From Desulfurella amilsii (GTDB lineage: Bacteria > Campylobacterota_A > Desulfurellia > Desulfurellales > Desulfurellaceae): a stretch of DNA of 64,000 nt. The notes below the pieces were generated by a model. The model was not told where the DNA came from, did not search any database, and saw only the letters and a list, made by a program, of their open reading frames with translations. Location: assembly GCF_002119425.1 (NCBI RefSeq), contig NZ_MDSU01000018.1, positions 1,021,501-1,085,500 on the forward strand, written 5' to 3'. This document shows positions 44,083 through 52,949 of this stretch, piece after piece (position 1 is the stretch's first letter; every line of letters starts with the position of its first letter). A program made the translations under genes and the position numbers.

Positions 44083-44256
44083 ATGTTTAAGAAACTTTTA
44101 GCTTCTTTAGTGGTAATGGGTCTTATGGCTTCACCCGCACTTGCAGCAACAAAAAAGGTTGAAAAACCAAAAGTAGAAAAGAAAGTTGTTAAGAAAACAC
44201 CAGTTAAAAAGGCAGTAGCTAAAAAAGCTCCTGTAAAGAAAGCTGTAAAGAAATAA
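44083..44256 (+). CDS. Secreted lysine-rich 57-residue peptide
   Basis: 57 residues from ATG 44083 with AGGAGG eight bases upstream. The first ~22 residues are a clear Sec signal peptide (MFKKLLASLVVMGLMASPAL, then AA); the mature ~35 residues are almost only Lys, Val, Ala, Pro and Thr in a loose KKxP/VKKA repeat (VEKKVVKKTPVKKAV). Such a strongly cationic exported peptide could bind LPS, peptidoglycan or nucleic acid; no family is recognised. An antisense open frame covers the same bases but is a shadow of this repeat. Confidence 0.78.
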   Translation: MFKKLLASLVVMGLMASPALAATKKVEKPKVEKKVVKKTPVKKAVAKKAPVKKAVKK

Positions 44257-44274
44257 CTCAAGGAGAATTATTTT

Positions 44275-44316
44275 ATGCCAAAAGAAAAACCAAAACCAAA
44301 GCCAAAAGGCAAGTAA
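44275..44316 (+). CDS. 13-residue basic micro-ORF MPKEKPKPKPKGK
   Basis: ATG 44275 with a perfect AAGGAG eight bases upstream, 13 codons, TAA 44314-44316. It lies 18 bases after the secreted lysine-rich peptide and before a GC hairpin. The composition (7 of 13 residues Lys or Arg-like, 4 Pro) matches its neighbour, so it may be a real co-translated micropeptide. Too short for domain evidence. Confidence 0.45.
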   Translation: MPKEKPKPKPKGK

Positions 44317-44330
44317 TTTCAATTTCTTTG

Positions 44331-44354
44331 TATGCCGGCCAAAAGCCGGCCATA
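44331..44354 (+). terminator. Hairpin after the lysine-rich ORFs
   Basis: TATGCCGGC (44331-44339) pairs with GCCGGC-ATA (44345-44354) with one bulged C and a 5-base loop. This GC-rich stem in an AT-rich region is a good candidate terminator, although the following T-tract is interrupted. Confidence 0.55.
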
Positions 44355-44571
44355 CTTGGTTAACTTTTTAACATTATATAAAAAAGTTTTTGTAATTTCA
44401 GTTAATTTCTCTTTCAATAGGCTAAAATTCTAACCAAAAAGTCTTATAAATATTTTAAAAATTCACAATTGGGAGCTAAAATTGCACAATGTGATTTTTT
44501 GTATTTGGCTCCACTTGCGAAATCAATATACTATAATTTGGTATTTGAAATTTATAGCGCAAAAGAGGGTT

Positions 44572-44690
44572 ATATAATGAGCTAAATTGTACATGTAAAT
44601 AAGGCAGTGTACCCTTCTATAAGCAAAAAAGATAGTCAAATTGAATTCGCGACTTTCCTTTACGTTACATTTCTGGCTATCTTTTTTTAT
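44572..44690 (+). ncRNA. Candidate small RNA or long bidirectional hairpin
   Basis: A TATAAT box (44573-44578) is followed, about 50 bases later, by a 14-base stem (44625-44638 with 44674-44687, one G-T pair) that encloses 35 bases and ends in TTTTTTT. A transcript of about 105 bases could start near 44585 and end at 44690. The -35 box is weak. It may instead only be a bidirectional terminator between the plus-strand small ORFs and the minus-strand slipin gene. The rest of the gap 44355-44734 holds no gene. Confidence 0.35.
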
Positions 44691-44734
44691 TAAAACACAT
44701 ACTTATTTTGCTAATAACGCAGACTAAGTCCGAT

Positions 44735-45508
44735 TTAGCTATCCTTTTGCTCCTTTACATTTGATATCGATTTGCCAATTTCTCTTAAGATATCAAGTGG
44801 TATTGGTAAGATTGTAGTGGTATTGTTTGTTGAAGAAATCTCATTTAAGGTTTGTAAATATCGAAGTTGGAGCGCTATAGGGTTTTGTGATATAATGCGC
44901 GCTGCTTCGTTTAATTTTTCTGCTGCTTGATATTCACCATCTGCGTTTATGACTTTTGCACGCCTGTCACGCTCTGCTTCTGCCTGGCGCGCCATTGCTC
45001 TTTGCATATCTTGAGGCAAATCAATTTGTTTTAGTTCAACAAGCGTTACCTTTACACCCCATGCATCTGTGTGTTTATCAAGAATTTCTTGAATTTCTGA
45101 GTTTACTTTTTCTCTTTCTGAAAGTAGTTTATCAAGTTCAGCCTGACCGCAAACACTCCTTAGCGTTGTTTGTGCAAGCTGCTCTACTGCGTAGGCGTAA
45201 TTTTTTATTTGAACGACGGCGTTTAGTGCATTTACAACCTTAAAATATACAACAGCATTTATTTTGATTGTTATATTATCTTTTGTAATAACATCCTGTG
45301 GTTGCACTTCAAGTGTATTAATTCTTAAAGATATTTTTGCCATTCTATCAATAATTGGCCACAAAATAATCAACCCTGGCCCTTTTACACCTATTGCCCG
45401 CCCCAGTCTAAAAATCACTGCCCTATCGTACTCCTGGATAATACGTATAGAGTTTAAAATCACAAGCAATAAAAAAATAACAAGAACAATTAACACGATA
45501 CTTTCCAT
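44735..45508 (-). CDS. Slipin (SPFH/stomatin-like membrane protein)
   Basis: 257 residues from the ATG at 45508 (AGGAGG eight bases upstream). An N-terminal membrane helix (about 3-22) is followed by the SPFH domain ([42 protein letters not shown]) and a coiled tail ([20 protein letters not shown]). It probably forms membrane microdomain scaffolds with the NfeD protein encoded 4 bases upstream, the usual pair. Confidence 0.93.
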   Translation of the reverse strand: MESIVLIVLVIFLLLVILNSIRIIQEYDRAVIFRLGRAIGVKGPGLIILWPIIDRMAKISLRINTLEVQPQDVITKDNITIKINAVVYFKVVNALNAVVQIKNYAYAVEQLAQTTLRSVCGQAELDKLLSEREKVNSEIQEILDKHTDAWGVKVTLVELKQIDLPQDMQRAMARQAEAERDRRAKVINADGEYQAAEKLNEAARIISQNPIALQLRYLQTLNEISSTNNTTTILPIPLDILREIGKSISNVKEQKDS

Positions 45509-45512
45509 AAAA

Positions 45513-45956
45513 CTATTCCTCCTTTTTGACAAACAATTGTAGAGACTTTTGTTTAACTACTTTAACTTTTTGTCCAACTTCAATGTCTTCGTCGCTAGAT
45601 GCTGTCCAAATCTCTCCTTCTATCTCAATCTGTCCCGGGTTGTTTTTTGTTATTGGTTTTTTGCATACGCCTGTTTCTCCTACGAGATTTTCTGTTGTTT
45701 TAACGGGAGCTTTTTGTGCTTTTAAGCCAAGAATAACTACAAAAACAACAAAAACAAAAACTCCAATAAAAATGGGGCATACTACATACAAAAACAATGA
45801 CGGCAAGCCATTAAAGCTTAAATACAAAAAATAAGTACCAATAATAAATGATGTTAGACCTACAAATGTAAAAATACCTCCGCTTGCAAAAAAAATTTCC
45901 AAAATTAAAAATGTAAATGATAAAAAAACTAATATCTCGCCTATATCTGCACTCAT
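45513..45956 (-). CDS. NfeD-family membrane protein
   Basis: 147 residues from ATG 45956; the upstream frame to 46022 is part of moaB. Three or four membrane helices in the first ~95 residues, then an OB-fold tail with [14 protein letters not shown] and [21 protein letters not shown], the NfeD C-terminal signature. It partners the slipin. It overlaps no gene but starts 2 bases from the moaB stop. Confidence 0.88.
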   Translation of the reverse strand: MSADIGEILVFLSFTFLILEIFFASGGIFTFVGLTSFIIGTYFLYLSFNGLPSLFLYVVCPIFIGVFVFVVFVVILGLKAQKAPVKTTENLVGETGVCKKPITKNNPGQIEIEGEIWTASSDEDIEVGQKVKVVKQKSLQLFVKKEE

Positions 45957-45957
45957 A

Positions 45958-46449
45958 CTACACACTCGCGCAAGGCGTTTGATCACCTTGTAATTTCTTG
46001 ATCGTATGTTCAATAGCTCCAAGCACTACGCTAATATTTTCAATAGCTGCTTTTGGGCTTCCTGGTACATTAATAATCAGACTGTTTTTGCGTGTGCCTA
46101 CGCAGGCTCTAGATACAATAGCTGTGGACGTTTTCTCAAAACTCTTCAAGCGCATTACTTCTTCAAAACCAAAGAGTCTTTTTTCTATCAATTCTAGTGT
46201 AACATCTGGGGCAATGTCGCGCGGTGCAATGCCTGTTGAACCATTTGTTACTATTAAATCGATATTGTTGTCGCTCAGTTCTATAAGCTCTTTTTTGAGC
46301 ATTTCTTTATCATCCGGGATCACTGTGTAGTATGCTAGATCCATATCGTTTAAATTCTTTTGGATAAAATCTATTAGTGCAGGCCCAGTCAAATCTTGTC
46401 TTTCTTTGCTATAGCCTTTGTCGGAAAGTGTAATAACAGCAAACTTCAT
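45958..46449 (-). CDS. MoaB/MogA-type molybdopterin adenylyltransferase
   Basis: 163 residues. AVITLSDKGYSKERQDLTGP, LIVTNGSTGIAPRD (a slightly altered TTGGTG motif) and INVPGSPKAAIENI are the family signatures. It activates molybdopterin for metal insertion. The start has AGGAGG seven bases upstream. Presence of molybdenum-cofactor genes fits the remains of a molybdoenzyme operon at 41.5-42.2 kb. Confidence 0.9.
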   Translation of the reverse strand: MKFAVITLSDKGYSKERQDLTGPALIDFIQKNLNDMDLAYYTVIPDDKEMLKKELIELSDNNIDLIVTNGSTGIAPRDIAPDVTLELIEKRLFGFEEVMRLKSFEKTSTAIVSRACVGTRKNSLIINVPGSPKAAIENISVVLGAIEHTIKKLQGDQTPCASV

Positions 46450-46452
46450 GTT

Positions 46453-47229
46453 TTAGCCTCCTGCGCAATTTAAATCGTACGCTTTAATTAAACTCGGAAA
46501 TTTTTCTCTAACATTTTTAGCATACTCAGGATCAATTGAAATAGTTTTGATAGTGGTTTGATTATAAGCGCTACTCAGCAATGTACCGTTTGGATCATAA
46601 ACACTTGAGTGACCAGCACATATCCATTTGCCAGACTTATCGTTTGCATTGCATGTTGCTACAAACGCTTGGTTTTCAATAGCTCTAGCTGCAGAAAGCT
46701 TTCGCCATGCGTTTAGTCTTTCAACAGGCCAAATAGCGCTTACCAGCAACACTTCTGCGCCTTTAAGCGCTGCTTTTCTTAAAATCTCTGGAAATCTCAG
46801 CTCAAAGCATATACAAACACCAAACTTTATTCCAAACAAATCAAATGTGTTTTCCTGATTCTTATTGCCTGGACAAAAATAATCATCTTCTTTGGTTACT
46901 TCAAAAAGCTTTACCTTAGAATACTTAAGCATTACCTTCTTTTCATACAAACAATAAAATGTGTTAAAGATTTCATCATTAATATTTTCCAAAAATGTTC
47001 CGCAGATTGCAATATCAGCAGATTTTTCTAGCAATTTGTTGATATACTCTGGCATCTTTTTTGATAGATTTTGTAGGTTTGGGTAATCAAAACCAGATAA
47101 AAATAGCTCTGGAAATAGTACAATCCTGCTGTCAGCACTGCATGCTTTTTCTATCATACCCAAAGAAGTTTCAAAGTTCTTTTCAACATCACCTTCATGC
47201 ACCTGCATCTGAGCTATACTGATCTTCAT
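46453..47229 (-). CDS. Carbon-nitrogen hydrolase (omega-amidase type)
   Basis: 258 residues from ATG 47229 (overlapping the recG stop, ATGA, with GAGGGTGAT before it). Catalytic triad of the nitrilase fold: Glu in LFPELFLSGF, Lys in KYSKVKLFE, Cys in GVCICFELRFPEI. The CFELRFPE wording is closest to omega-amidases (YafV/Nit2 type), which clear 2-oxoglutaramate. The exact amide is inferred. Confidence 0.85.
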   Translation of the reverse strand: MKISIAQMQVHEGDVEKNFETSLGMIEKACSADSRIVLFPELFLSGFDYPNLQNLSKKMPEYINKLLEKSADIAICGTFLENINDEIFNTFYCLYEKKVMLKYSKVKLFEVTKEDDYFCPGNKNQENTFDLFGIKFGVCICFELRFPEILRKAALKGAEVLLVSAIWPVERLNAWRKLSAARAIENQAFVATCNANDKSGKWICAGHSSVYDPNGTLLSSAYNQTTIKTISIDPEYAKNVREKFPSLIKAYDLNCAGG

Positions 47230-49361
47230 ATCACCCTCGCAAAAGAAAATTTTCTTTGCCATTTATGCTCTACCATTTTAAGTAATCCATCATTAAGTGG
47301 GTAGCCTAGATTCAAAAGCTCATACACATCCCTTTGGGCTTTTTCTAAAAGTTCTCTATCTTTGAGTATATCAGCAAACTCTAAATCTGGCAAACCATGT
47401 TGCCTTGTGCTGTAAATCTCGCCGCTTCCGCGCAAAATTAAATCCTGCTTTGCTATCTCAAAACCATCAGTTGTAGAAATCAAAACATCTATACGTCTTT
47501 TTGCCAAAGAAGATATTTTGTCTTTTGTTACTAAATAGCAAAACGAATCTAAATCACTTCTTCCGACTCTTCCTCTTAGCTGGTGCAGCTGCGCAAGGCC
47601 GTAATTTTCTGCGTTTTCGATAATTATGATTGTAGCGTTTGGGTTATCTATGCCTACCTCAATAACGGTTGTGCTCATTAAACAATCAATTTTCCCCCTT
47701 ACGAAATCGTGAAAAATTTTGGTTTTTTCTGCACTTTTTACATTTGAGTGCAAAAACGCACAATCAAACTCATTAAAATATCTCTTTTTAACATCTTCAA
47801 AACTGCCCATCAAAGAGTCAAAATCCGTTTTTGATTCAGAATCATCAATAAGTGCAAATACTACATAAACTTGGTGTTTCTTTAGTATTTCTTCTCTTGC
47901 ATGCAAAAAAGCCTTCTCTTCCTGGCTTTTGTATAAGTGAATTGTCGATATGGCTTTTCGATTTTTTGGCATGGAGCGTATTTCAACTACTTTTGTTTTG
48001 CCATAAATTGCAAAAGCTAAGCTTCTTGGTATCGGCGTTGCGCTCATAATCAAACAGTAAACACTTTTACCCTTATTAGATATCATTTTCCTTTGATCAA
48101 CACCAAATCGATGCTGCTCGTCAATAACCAGAAAACCCAGATTATTGAACTCCAGCTTTTCATTTAGCAAAGCATGAGTTCCCACCAGGCAGTGAATTTT
48201 AAAATCTTTAACTGCCTGAAAAATTTCATTTTTTTTCTTTGTTGTGTTTATGAGTAGTTCTACCTTAAACCCCTCATTCTCTAGAAACCTTTTTGCAACC
48301 GCATATGTTTGCTCTGCAAGACTAGTAGTAGGTGACATTATACAAACTTGATAGTTATTTTTCAATACAGCCAAAGCGCAAATTAAAGCCACTATGGTTT
48401 TTCCAGAACCTACGTCGCCTTGAAGTAGTCTTATAGAAGTCTGTGATGCAGACATATCATTTAAGATTACATTGATAGCATGCACTTGGTCAATGGTTAA
48501 CTCAAATGGTAATTTTTTTTCTACTTTTTGCAAAAAATCTTTATCAATATCTACGCTGATTGATTCATTTTTTTTGTCTTGTTCTTGTAAAGCTAAGCCC
48601 AACTGCATTAAAAAAAGCTCATCGTATTTTAAACGTTTTTCTATTCTTTCATCATAGATACTTTTTATGTGTATGGATTCAAATACCTCGCTCAAGAAAG
48701 GTAAATTGTTTCTTGTTAAAATAGTATAAGGCAAAAAATCATATAGGGGTTTTGGTGATATAGATAAGTGTTGTTCTATAATTTTTTTCACTGTGGCGTT
48801 TTTGAGGTTTCCAAACGAAGGGTAGATTATATCAACGTGTGGCTTAAATGAGCTAAGTGGTCGTATACGTGGGTGGTGCATTTCTCTAAATTGTCCAAAT
48901 ACCGTTATTTTCCCCTCACACACAACAGTTGCGCCTACTTTTATGTTTCTTAGTATGTGCTTTAAAAACTGATTAACATTAAACCATTTGCAATCCAGTT
49001 TGCTGCTGCCATCGTCAATCGTTATAGTATAATAATTGCCAGCCTTTTTTAATACAACAGTCCCTTTTACGCATGCATAATCTTGGGCGTTTGCTATGGG
49101 CGTTATTTGAGTATAGTGTTCATGTCGCAGGGGTTTTGTTAACAGTAAATCCAAAACACAATAAATGTACCTTTTGTTAAATATTTTTTCTACATAAGGT
49201 TTTAAAACGAGTTTTGATAAAAGCCAGTTTGCACATTTGTCAAATTTAATGAGCGAATTTTCTTTTTTAAGGTAGAGATTTGCATTTTTATAATCTTTTA
49301 TATGTGTATATGTAAGAATTTTTGCTTCCAGTGCATTTAGTATCTGCTTTATTCTTACCAT
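47226..49361 (-). CDS. recG: ATP-dependent DNA helicase RecG
   Basis: 711 residues. The N-terminal wedge (OB-like, about 100-190), helicase motifs RLLQGDVGSGKTIVALIC (Walker A), LVIDEQHRFGVDQR (DEQH), MSATPIPRSLAFAIYG and VIEVGIDNPNATIIII, and the C-terminal QLRGRVGRSDLDSFCYL identify RecG. It reverses stalled replication forks. It follows the pilus ATPase gene by 3 bases. Confidence 0.96.
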   Translation of the reverse strand: MVRIKQILNALEAKILTYTHIKDYKNANLYLKKENSLIKFDKCANWLLSKLVLKPYVEKIFNKRYIYCVLDLLLTKPLRHEHYTQITPIANAQDYACVKGTVVLKKAGNYYTITIDDGSSKLDCKWFNVNQFLKHILRNIKVGATVVCEGKITVFGQFREMHHPRIRPLSSFKPHVDIIYPSFGNLKNATVKKIIEQHLSISPKPLYDFLPYTILTRNNLPFLSEVFESIHIKSIYDERIEKRLKYDELFLMQLGLALQEQDKKNESISVDIDKDFLQKVEKKLPFELTIDQVHAINVILNDMSASQTSIRLLQGDVGSGKTIVALICALAVLKNNYQVCIMSPTTSLAEQTYAVAKRFLENEGFKVELLINTTKKKNEIFQAVKDFKIHCLVGTHALLNEKLEFNNLGFLVIDEQHRFGVDQRKMISNKGKSVYCLIMSATPIPRSLAFAIYGKTKVVEIRSMPKNRKAISTIHLYKSQEEKAFLHAREEILKKHQVYVVFALIDDSESKTDFDSLMGSFEDVKKRYFNEFDCAFLHSNVKSAEKTKIFHDFVRGKIDCLMSTTVIEVGIDNPNATIIIIENAENYGLAQLHQLRGRVGRSDLDSFCYLVTKDKISSLAKRRIDVLISTTDGFEIAKQDLILRGSGEIYSTRQHGLPDLEFADILKDRELLEKAQRDVYELLNLGYPLNDGLLKMVEHKWQRKFSFARVI

Positions 49362-49364
49362 GTT

Positions 49365-51032
49365 TTAAATTGATACTTCTAACACTTCTTCTATCGTTGT
49401 AGTACCATCCAAAACCTTTTTAATGCCGCTTTGCCTGAGTGTTTGCATGCCTTCAGAAATAGCTAGATCGCGGATTTCATCCGTGGGTGAGAGCTCAACT
49501 ATAGCTCTTCTTATCTGTTCATTTATAGGCATAGTCTCATATATTGCTATCCTACCTTTGTAGCCAGTATTATTGCAAGCGGGACATCCTTTGCCACGGT
49601 AAAACACAGTGTCTTTTTTGTCAAGACCTAAACTTTTTATCAACTCTGGTTCTGGCTCATATACGATTTTACAGGAATCGCAAATTTTTCTCACCAATCT
49701 TTGTGCTAAAATTAACCTCAGTGATGAAGTAAGCAAATATGACGCAACACCCATATCTATAAGTCTTGCAATAGCACTTGGCGCATCGTTTGTATGCAAT
49801 GTAGACAAAACCAGATGACCAGTTAGAGCCGACCTTATAGCAATATCCGCAGTTTCAGCATCTCTAATTTCGCCTACCATGATAATATCTGGGTCTTGCC
49901 TTAAAAAGGATCGCAGAGCTTTTGCAAATGTTAAACCAATCTCTTCATTTATCTGTAGCTGATTGATGCCTTCTAAATTATACTCTATCGGGTCTTCTGC
50001 TGTGAGGATATTTACGCTTGTATTATTTAATAAATTAAGCGTTGCATACAGCGTTGTAGATTTGCCAGAGCCTGTTGGTCCTGTAACCAAAATTATACCA
50101 TGCGGAGATTTAACTGCTTTTATGTACTTTTCTAAATCTTCTGATTCAAAACCCAGATCATGCAAATTTATCTTTATGCTCGATGAATCCAAAATTCTCA
50201 TAACACATTTTTCTCCGAATGCAACAGGTACCGTAGAAACCCTTAAGTCGATTTCTTTATTAAGCATTTTTAGTTTTATTCTACCGTCTTGTGGCAACCT
50301 CTTTTCTGCTATATCTAAGTGTGACATAATTTTGATTCTTGATACAATGCTTAGGGCAAACTGTTTTGGCAACTTCATTGCTTCTATATTTTTGCCATCA
50401 ATTCTATATCGAACTTTTACATGATTTTCAAAAGGTTCTACGTGAATATCAGAAGCCCTTGAGATAATTGCATTTTCAATAATAGAATTTACCAGTTTAA
50501 TCAAAGGTGGGTCGCTTTCTTGTATAATTGACTGACTTTCTTCTTCAACTTCCTCGATAGTTTGTGTTTGCGGCAGGTTTTTAACAAATTCTTCAAGTTT
50601 ATTATAAATCGTATAGCTTGTATTTATAGCGTTTATTGTATCCTGTGACGTTGTAATATACAAAATTACTTTTTTAATGCCCGTTGTAAACCTAATTTCA
50701 TCTATTAGGTAAGTGTTTTCTGTTGGGTCAACCACCGCAATATGAAGCTCATTATCAGTTTTTGAAAAAGGTAATATTAATCGTTCCCGTGCTACCTCTT
50801 CTTTTATTATCGAAACAACGCTCCTATCAATTAATACGTTACTTAAAACTATTCTTTTTAAGTTAAATTGCTTGCTTAAAACATCGGCAATATCTTCATC
50901 TGTAATTAAATTGTGCTCTTTTAAAATTTCCCCCAGGCGCTTATTAGTCTTTTCTTGCTCTTGTATTGCCTGTTTTAATTGCTCTTGTGTTATTTTTTGA
51001 TTATTTAACAATAACTGTCCAATTAAAGACAC
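49365..51032 (-). CDS. GspE/PilB-type secretion or type IV pilus assembly ATPase
   Basis: 555 residues from the GTG at 51032, which has GAGG six bases upstream; the GTG at 51041 has none. N-terminal GspE_N domain (GQLLLNNQKITQEQLKQAI), Walker A GPTGSGKSTTLYATL, Asp box and Walker B DPDIIMVGEIRDAETADIA, and the tetracysteine zinc site CDSCK...CPACNNTGYKGR. It powers pilus extension or type II secretion; no other pilus gene is in the window, so the system is not settled. Confidence 0.92.
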   Translation of the reverse strand: MSLIGQLLLNNQKITQEQLKQAIQEQEKTNKRLGEILKEHNLITDEDIADVLSKQFNLKRIVLSNVLIDRSVVSIIKEEVARERLILPFSKTDNELHIAVVDPTENTYLIDEIRFTTGIKKVILYITTSQDTINAINTSYTIYNKLEEFVKNLPQTQTIEEVEEESQSIIQESDPPLIKLVNSIIENAIISRASDIHVEPFENHVKVRYRIDGKNIEAMKLPKQFALSIVSRIKIMSHLDIAEKRLPQDGRIKLKMLNKEIDLRVSTVPVAFGEKCVMRILDSSSIKINLHDLGFESEDLEKYIKAVKSPHGIILVTGPTGSGKSTTLYATLNLLNNTSVNILTAEDPIEYNLEGINQLQINEEIGLTFAKALRSFLRQDPDIIMVGEIRDAETADIAIRSALTGHLVLSTLHTNDAPSAIARLIDMGVASYLLTSSLRLILAQRLVRKICDSCKIVYEPEPELIKSLGLDKKDTVFYRGKGCPACNNTGYKGRIAIYETMPINEQIRRAIVELSPTDEIRDLAISEGMQTLRQSGIKKVLDGTTTIEEVLEVSI

Positions 51033-51053
51033 ACAAAACACCTCTTTTATTTA

Positions 51054-51082
51054 ATTTTAGCATGTTTTTATAAAAATAACAA
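51054..51082 (-). promoter_or_regulatory. Promoter of the GspE/PilB gene
   Basis: Minus-strand TTGTTA (51077-51082), 17 bases, TAAAAT (51054-51059), with a leader of about 15 bases containing GAGG. Confidence 0.5.
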
Positions 51083-51133
51083 ATACAGCTTGTTAAACCA
51101 AACTATTTAAAAAATGCAAAATTTTTAATTAAT

Positions 51134-51162
51134 TTGACTTTTAAGGCTGAATCTTTTAGTAT
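51134..51162 (+). promoter_or_regulatory. Promoter of the CoA-transferase gene
   Basis: TTGACT (51134-51139), 17 bases, TAGTAT (51157-51162), leader of about 30 bases with AGGAGG before the ATG at 51198. Confidence 0.65.
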
Positions 51163-51197
51163 AGGCGCAAGAAAAAATTTTTAGGAGGTACAATTTA

Positions 51198-52862
51198 ATG
51201 GGTCATGGAAAAGTTGTAAACGTTTCTGATGCATTAAGCGTCATCAAAGATGGTGATGTTGTAGCCATCTCAGGGTTTAATTTGTCTACGGCACCAGAGT
51301 ATTTGATCTTGGAGCTTTTTGAACAGTACAAAAAAACAGGTCATCCAAACAATCTATTTATTATTTCAGACACACTGCCTGCGGTAGCAGACAGAGGCCT
51401 TGACAAAGTTTTTGGTGAACTTTATCAAGACAAAGACCAAAAATTTATTAGGGGCACTTTAATGCCTTTTATTGGTTGGTCGCCCGCTTTGATGAAAATG
51501 ACGCTTGAAAACAGGATCGAGGTGTATTCTTTTGCTATTGGTACAACTTCTTACTGGTTTAGGGAAGTTGCAAGCAACAGACCAGGATTATTATCAAAAG
51601 TTGGTATTGGGACATTTTTAGATCCAAGAATTGACGGTGGCGCTTCAAATGAAATTGCAAAAGAAAAGAAAACCTGTAAAGTAGATGTACTTACTATAAA
51701 TGGCGAAGAATGGCTATTGTACCAGGCGCCAACACCAGATGTAACGCTTATTAGAGGCACAACTGCCGACGAAGACGGCAATATTTCAATGGAAGAAGAA
51801 GGTATCTATGGCACAGTGCTTAATATGGCACAAGCTGCCAAAGCTCTTCCCAATCAGGGCAAAGTTATTTGCCAGGTAAAGTATGTTGCGCGAAAGGATA
51901 CCATACCAACAAGAGAAGTTATCGTCCCTGCACCACTTATTGACTACGTTGTAGTAGCACCAGATGCAGAAAAATACCATAAAATATCTGGTAGCTATGT
52001 GTATGATCCAAGGCTTGCTGGTCATGTAAAAGCTAAAAAAACTAAAGAACTAGAAGAACTCTTGCCAGCACCAAATCAAATAAGGGATAGGATAGCAGCA
52101 GGAAGAATCTTAATCGAAGTCATGAAAACTGCCGCAAAATTAAAGAAACCATTATTTGGTAACCTAGGTATAGGTATTCCTGTATATGCATCGTGGCTTG
52201 CGGGAGAATTAGGCTTAAGTAATTTGCTTGCACTAACTGTTGAGCCTGGACCTATCGGCGGGATTGCATTAGTTGGGCCAGATTTTGGCGTTGCTATATC
52301 ACCACAGGCAATAATTCCAATGCCTGATATGTTTACAAACTATGAGGGTGGCATTATAGATTTTGCAGCTTTAGGGTTTATGGAAATTGACTCAAAAGGC
52401 AATTTAAATCCATCATATAGTTCAACAAAAGTATCAGGACCAGGTGGTTTCCCTGTAATTAGCTCAGGATCGCCAAGAACATTCTTTGCTGGAGGTTTTA
52501 CTGCTGGCAAGTTTGATATAGATGCTGCTAAAGGAAAATTGATAATAAAATCTGACGGAAATATATTAAAGTTCAATGAAAAAATTGTAAAAATTGTATT
52601 TAGTGGTCCTCAGGCTGTAAAGGCAAAAAAAGAAATACTGTACGTCACAGAAAGAGCCGTATTTGGCTTGAATGAAAATGGCCTGATACTTAAAGAAATT
52701 GCACCAGGTGTTGATTTAGAAAAAGACATCCTGGCAAAAATGAACTTTAAGCCTCAAATTGCTAATAAACTTGAAACAATGCCTGAGTGCTTGTTCCATC
52801 CAAGCTTAGACCCGCTTAAAGAACACATCGACGATATATTAGAAGAGGCTGGGTTAATTTAA
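51198..52862 (+). CDS. Family I acyl-CoA:carboxylate CoA-transferase (fused alpha-beta)
   Basis: 554 residues combining both halves of a family I CoA-transferase. The first half has SGFNLSTAPEYLI and the second NLGIGIP (322-328) and TVEPGPIGG with Glu349 as the catalytic acylated residue. It should move CoA between carboxylates such as acetate, propionate, succinate or acetoacetate. Together with aconitase at 57.4 kb it fits a TCA-cycle-based acetate metabolism as known for Desulfurella, where acetate is activated by succinyl-CoA; the true substrates are not visible. Strong promoter and terminator suggest high expression. Confidence 0.87.
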   Translation: MGHGKVVNVSDALSVIKDGDVVAISGFNLSTAPEYLILELFEQYKKTGHPNNLFIISDTLPAVADRGLDKVFGELYQDKDQKFIRGTLMPFIGWSPALMKMTLENRIEVYSFAIGTTSYWFREVASNRPGLLSKVGIGTFLDPRIDGGASNEIAKEKKTCKVDVLTINGEEWLLYQAPTPDVTLIRGTTADEDGNISMEEEGIYGTVLNMAQAAKALPNQGKVICQVKYVARKDTIPTREVIVPAPLIDYVVVAPDAEKYHKISGSYVYDPRLAGHVKAKKTKELEELLPAPNQIRDRIAAGRILIEVMKTAAKLKKPLFGNLGIGIPVYASWLAGELGLSNLLALTVEPGPIGGIALVGPDFGVAISPQAIIPMPDMFTNYEGGIIDFAALGFMEIDSKGNLNPSYSSTKVSGPGGFPVISSGSPRTFFAGGFTAGKFDIDAAKGKLIIKSDGNILKFNEKIVKIVFSGPQAVKAKKEILYVTERAVFGLNENGLILKEIAPGVDLEKDILAKMNFKPQIANKLETMPECLFHPSLDPLKEHIDDILEEAGLI

Positions 52863-52870
52863 AAATAATC

Positions 52871-52908
52871 AAAATCAAGAAGGGCTTAAACCCCTCTTGA
52901 TTTTTTTA
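52871..52908 (+). terminator. Terminator of the CoA-transferase gene
   Basis: AAATCAAGA..GGG (52872-52884) pairs with CCC..TCTTGATTT (52891-52903) with one mismatch, and ends in TTTTTTT. Confidence 0.85.
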
Positions 52909-52949
52909 GTACATTTGTTTACACTAGAATAAAAAAATGGGGGGTTAAG

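Noticed and set aside
44076-44261. Antisense ORF of 61 residues, rich in Phe and Thr, over the lysine-rich peptide gene
   Set aside because: The Phe/Leu-rich composition is the direct complement of lysine-rich AAA/AAG codons; it has no ribosome binding site or promoter, whereas the plus-strand ORF has both a strong site and a signal peptide.
44355-44734. A possible tRNA or SRP RNA in the intergenic region
   Set aside because: No tRNA T-loop signature (GGTTCGA/GTTCAAATC) or SRP core was found; only the long hairpin at 44625-44687 is clear.
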